Source: Planctomycetaceae bacterium
GTDB lineage: Bacteria; Planctomycetota; Planctomycetia; Planctomycetales; Planctomycetaceae
Length of the DNA stretch: 48,498 nucleotides
Reading direction: 5' to 3'
Assembly (NCBI GenBank): GCA_900299185.1
Contig: OMIV01000218.1
Location: 1-48,498 of the forward strand
In this document: positions 45,953 to 48,498 of the stretch, piece after piece
Layout: each line of letters starts with the position of its first letter
Numbering within the stretch: position 1 is the stretch's first letter
Translations under genes and position numbers: made by a program
The notes under the pieces: generated by a model
Told to the model about the DNA's origin: nothing
The model's input: the letters and a program-made list of their open reading frames with translations, nothing else
Database searches by the model: none

Positions 45953-46423
45953 ATGGGCAAACTCTTAACCGTTGTCTCCGCGTTGGCACTGATGCTCGTC
46001 TTTGCGGAGAGTCTGTTGCTAGCGACGCTCTGGGCTCAGGGACGTCTCAATCGAGACATCGTCAATGAGATCCGCGAGATCCTGCGTCATCCCAACGAGG
46101 TCGCGGTCGTCGCAGCCTCGGCAAAAACTGACGGACCTCAGAAGCCCACAGTGACGCTCGAAGAAGTTCTCCGTGACCGCTCGCTGCGCGTACTTCAAAT
46201 CAGTGAGCGAGAGCGTGAGTACTTACGCTTACAGGCCCTCGTTACTGATTCTCGTACGGCAGCGCTCAAGGATCGCGAACTAGTCACTCGCGAACGCGAT
46301 GAGTTTGCGAAATCCGGGATGTCTGCGATTCGTTTGAACCTTCGCCCGAGATCATTGCCGACTTTGTGGCGGTGGCGATGGAGTGTCGGCCGGGGGCTTT
46401 GGGTGTGCTGGACGAACTGTTGA
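45953..46423 (+). pseudogene. Truncated MotE-like membrane coiled-coil protein
   Basis: After fliJ, a GGAGG site precedes ATG at 45953. The protein has an N-terminal transmembrane helix (VVSALALMLVFAESLLLATLW, about 7-27) and then a helical charged region (SEREREYLRLQALVTD to TRERDEFAKSG, ending at about residue 122). This is the plan of MotE-like flagellar proteins, which normally continue with a coiled coil and a MotE-type C-terminal domain. From about 46318 the frame turns into Arg/Trp-rich sequence (PRSLPTLWRWRWSVG) that does not look coding, while another frame carries good coding sequence. The gene therefore seems cut at its 3' end. MotE-like is my reading of topology and position, not of a decisive motif. 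Confidence 0.6.
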
Positions 46424-46455
46424 TGAAGGCGCAGACGGCAATTGCCTCGGAATGA
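46303..46455 (+). pseudogene. Coding remnant in a shifted frame at the junction
   Basis: In the +1-shifted frame, 50 codons from just after a TGA (46300-46302) to a TGA at 46453-46455 read as good protein sequence, including EPSPEIIADFVAVAMECRP and GALGVLDELLMKAQTAIA. No start codon fits, so this is most simply the C-terminal end of another gene joined to the flagellar one. I do not recognise the family. A frameshift within the MotE-like gene is the alternative, but the sequence does not resemble a MotE C terminus. Confidence 0.5.
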
Positions 46456-47034
46456 CCCGTGATCTGGACGGTCCGCTGCGTAGCTCAGTGAAAGACGAAC
46501 TGCTGGTCGTCTGGAAATCCTACCGGATTTCCGGACATCGCGGCGATCGACGGCATACATCATCCATGTCGCCAATTCGAAATTGGCAAGATGGTATTTG
46601 CCGAATTCATCAGCCAATGACCGTCATGAAAACGACACACTGGGTAGCTCTCCAAATAGCGGACCACGAAACTGCCGCTCGCAGAAAATGCGGTAGAACG
46701 TGGCTTCGCGTCGAATTCCCCTTCTCTGATTTCCAACAGTCTGTGCAGCTAACCACTTGCCGGCATTGGGGGTGAAAGAAGGGATTTCTTGGACAGACGG
46801 CCGTCATTCAGCATATGTGATGAGTGACGGGTGTCGTGCACTCACAACACGAATTCCAGGGCTCCATGCGGTGAGCCCAGTCTGCGTTCAACCAACCATC
46901 CATCCAGCCACCATTGCGCATACCATCAACGACCCACCCCTGGCGTTCAGCGGTCTGCTGAACTGTTGTCACAGTCCGTCAGCCATTTCGGTCGCTGTAC
47001 GGATTCCCCAATCGCCATACAGAGGATCGTCACG
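46456..47034. other. Gene-poor stretch at the left of the accessory element
   Basis: No convincing gene lies in these 579 bp. Two small hairpins are present: ggaaatcc-tacc-ggatttcc (46513-46532) and gccaatt-cga-aattggc (46571-46587). A 49-codon reading (ATG near 46627, MKTTHWVALQIADHE) is possible but unsupported. The stretch could hold an element end, an origin or decayed genes. Confidence 0.4.
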
Positions 47035-47268
47035 ATGCCCAGGTACATCACGTGCGATGCCGACATTGGTTTTCCTTTGCCCAATGTCGCCATGGTCGCC
47101 GAACGGATCACCCAACTCCACAACGGTCACAGGCCTGTTACGGCAGCCATCATTGCCAAGTCGTTTGCCCATACGTTGCCCGCCATTCAGGCCGTTCTGG
47201 ACCGTGGCCGGCGCAACGGCGTGTTGAGTCACCACATGAATTACGGCTGGATCACTCTGCAGCGATAA
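47035..47268 (+). CDS. Small winged-helix-like DNA-binding protein
   Basis: A 77-residue protein whose middle (AERITQLHNGHRPVTAAIIAKSFAHTLPAIQAVLDRGRRNG) reads as helix-turn-helix-like helices and whose end (VLSHHMNYGWITLQR) fits the wing of a winged-helix domain. GAGGATC lies upstream of the ATG. The next gene starts 5 bp after its stop, so the two form an operon. Regulation or initiation of replication of the element is a reasonable guess, but the exact family is not recognised. Confidence 0.65.
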   Translation: MPRYITCDADIGFPLPNVAMVAERITQLHNGHRPVTAAIIAKSFAHTLPAIQAVLDRGRRNGVLSHHMNYGWITLQR

Positions 47269-47273
47269 CCACG

Positions 47274-48498
47274 ATGCCACATCTCCCCGACAACCTTGTG
47301 CCGTTCTATGAAGACGGACTGTTCTGGAATCAGACACCAGAACAGATGGCGGCCGAGCGTGCGTACCGAGATGCCTTCCTGCGATCGGCTCGCGAAGCTG
47401 GCTCATGGAAGACCATCGACTATGCCGCGATCGATGCCGCCCATCGAGAGCGACGACAGGTCAGGGAATTGTTCGAAGTCTTGGTTCCATCATCTGAGTA
47501 CTTTGCATGTCCGGACCTGGACAGCGAGCAGGTCGCGTACAAACGGGAGCACGTCGTCCCGGCCGCTCGCCTGCGTGGCCGCGTGCATGGGTTTGAGTTC
47601 GTCCGGCAGTGCTGGGAAGAACTGAGCAAGAAGGGAATCAGCGACAATGAAATCGCGACCACCATCATCCAGCCGTGGATCAGCACCGTCGCGGACTGGG
47701 GTTCGGAGCAGCTGCAGCCGGACCACCAAACCGTCCCTCGCGCTCCGGAAGAACTGTTCGAACAGAGGCAGCGACGCATGCTGGAACAGGCCAAACAGGT
47801 AATCGCCAGCGGCGACCCCTCGAAACCACATGTCATCCTGCAGCTGCTGAGCAACGTGACCCGCGAGCAGTTGGAATGGCTCTGGCCCGGCCGGATCCCC
47901 CTTGGCAAACTCACTCTGCTGGCCGGAGACCCGGGCCTCGGCAAGTCCTTCGTCACTCTGGACATCGCTGCCCGCGTGTCTCGAGGTGAACGCTGGCCCG
48001 ATAACCCACTCATGAAGCAGCCACCAGGCAAAGTGATCCTGCTGAACTGCGAAGACGACCTTGGCGATACCATCGCTCCACGTCTGGACAAAGCCAATGC
48101 CGATGACACAAAGATCATTGTGCTCGATGGCATTTCACTGATGGGGAAGAAACGGCCGTTCTCACTGGAATGCGATGTTCCCCGACTGGAAGAAGTGCTT
48201 ATCGATCATGCTGGTGTTCGCCTTGTCGTTGTGGATCCGATCGCCGGCTTCATGGGCAAAGTGGATTCGCACAACAACAGTGAAGTCCGAGGCCTGCTGG
48301 CTCCGCTGGCGGATCTTGCCAGCCGTTTCCACGTGGCGATCTTGACGGTGACCCACCTGGCGAAGACCGGCGGCAACAAAGCCGTTTACCGAGCCATGGG
48401 AAGCCTGGCCTTCGCGGCGGCCGCACGAGCCGTCTGGGCGATCACCAAAGATCCGGACAACTCGGAGCGACGACTGCTCCTGCCAGCCAAACTGAACC
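47274..48498 (+). CDS. RepA/AAA_25-type P-loop ATPase (3' end beyond window)
   Basis: The reading frame is open from ATG at 47274 to the right edge, 408 codons without a stop. The N-terminal 200 residues are helical and unfamiliar. From about 205 comes a RecA-superfamily ATPase of the RepA / AAA_25 kind: Walker A GDPGLGKS (218-225), the acidic strand VILLNCEDD (254-262), Walker B LVVVDPIAGF (317-326), and the sensor segment ILTVTHLAKTGG. The family-typical YRAMGSLAFAAAARAVWAI follows. Such hexameric helicase-like ATPases serve plasmid and phage replication and are common in integrated elements. The start has no clear Shine-Dalgarno sequence and relies on coupling to the gene 5 bp upstream. 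A later ATG (codon 25) is possible. Confidence 0.85.
   Translation, partial: MPHLPDNLVPFYEDGLFWNQTPEQMAAERAYRDAFLRSAREAGSWKTIDYAAIDAAHRERRQVRELFEVLVPSSEYFACPDLDSEQVAYKREHVVPAARLRGRVHGFEFVRQCWEELSKKGISDNEIATTIIQPWISTVADWGSEQLQPDHQTVPRAPEELFEQRQRRMLEQAKQVIASGDPSKPHVILQLLSNVTREQLEWLWPGRIPLGKLTLLAGDPGLGKSFVTLDIAARVSRGERWPDNPLMKQPPGKVILLNCEDDLGDTIAPRLDKANADDTKIIVLDGISLMGKKRPFSLECDVPRLEEVLIDHAGVRLVVVDPIAGFMGKVDSHNNSEVRGLLAPLADLASRFHVAILTVTHLAKTGGNKAVYRAMGSLAFAAAARAVWAITKDPDNSERRLLLPAKLN

Larger units (their letters stand above)
46318..48498. mobile_element. Probable integrated accessory element, left end
   Basis: The left boundary is inferred from the frame break inside the MotE-like gene at about 46303-46318; the right end is outside the window. 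Contents are a coding remnant, a gene-poor 580 bp with hairpins, a small winged-helix-like gene and a RepA/AAA_25-type ATPase gene. That pairing is typical of plasmid- or phage-derived integrated elements. No integrase, terminal repeat or tRNA target is seen in the window, so the element class is not known and the boundary is approximate. Confidence 0.5.

Overview
The window reads as a chromosomal segment of a planctomycete (Planctomycetota, probably order Planctomycetales). Supporting signs are several Hanks-type Ser/Thr kinases with C-terminal membrane anchors, FHA-containing signalling proteins, a very large secreted PQQ-type beta-propeller protein, a GspE/PilB-like ATPase carrying an N-terminal membrane domain, a flagellar fliGHIJ cluster, and planctomycete-like inverted repeats built on 'ctctgc' motifs. 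Genus cannot be fixed from the sequence alone.

Layout. (1) 1-6.5 kb, minus strand: nusA, infB and a HhH-GPD glycosylase-like gene in transcription order (right to left), with coaC upstream; this part looks A+T-richer than the rest. (2) 6.5-15.3 kb, minus strand: a Ser/Thr kinase translationally close to an FHA/cyclase protein, a phytanoyl-CoA dioxygenase-like enzyme, a DUF4116-repeat membrane protein whose reading frame continues upstream through two in-frame stop codons, and a Tat-exported phosphotriesterase-like hydrolase. (3) 15.7-17.6 kb, plus strand: sufE-sufS for Fe-S cluster sulfur supply. (4) 18-25 kb: an FHA-GAF-PP2C (RsbU-like) phosphatase, a uronate isomerase-like amidohydrolase, carA facing a transaldolase gene with a shared bidirectional terminator, and a D-threonine aldolase-like PLP enzyme. 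(5) 25.5-31 kb, plus strand: the membrane-anchored secretion ATPase, an unknown protein, a CvpA-like membrane protein, a macrodomain protein and an alpha/beta hydrolase. (6) 31-41.5 kb: a receptor-like kinase with a large extracytoplasmic part, a second alpha/beta hydrolase, the 1577-residue PQQ propeller protein, a Lys/Glu/Ala-repeat lipoprotein and a small unknown protein. (7) 41.8-46.3 kb, plus strand: fliG-fliH-(BamE-like lipoprotein)-fliI-fliJ-(MotE-like membrane coiled-coil protein).

The last gene of the flagellar cluster appears cut at about 46.31 kb, where its frame is replaced by a differently framed coding remnant. From there to the right edge the sequence looks like an accessory element: about 580 bp without a convincing gene and with small hairpins, then a two-gene operon of a 77-residue winged-helix-like protein and a RepA/AAA_25-type P-loop ATPase that runs off the window. 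This junction and element, the interrupted DUF4116 frame, the anchored PilB-like ATPase and the cyclase with atypical substrate residues are the points most worth a second look. No tRNA, rRNA or CRISPR array was found.
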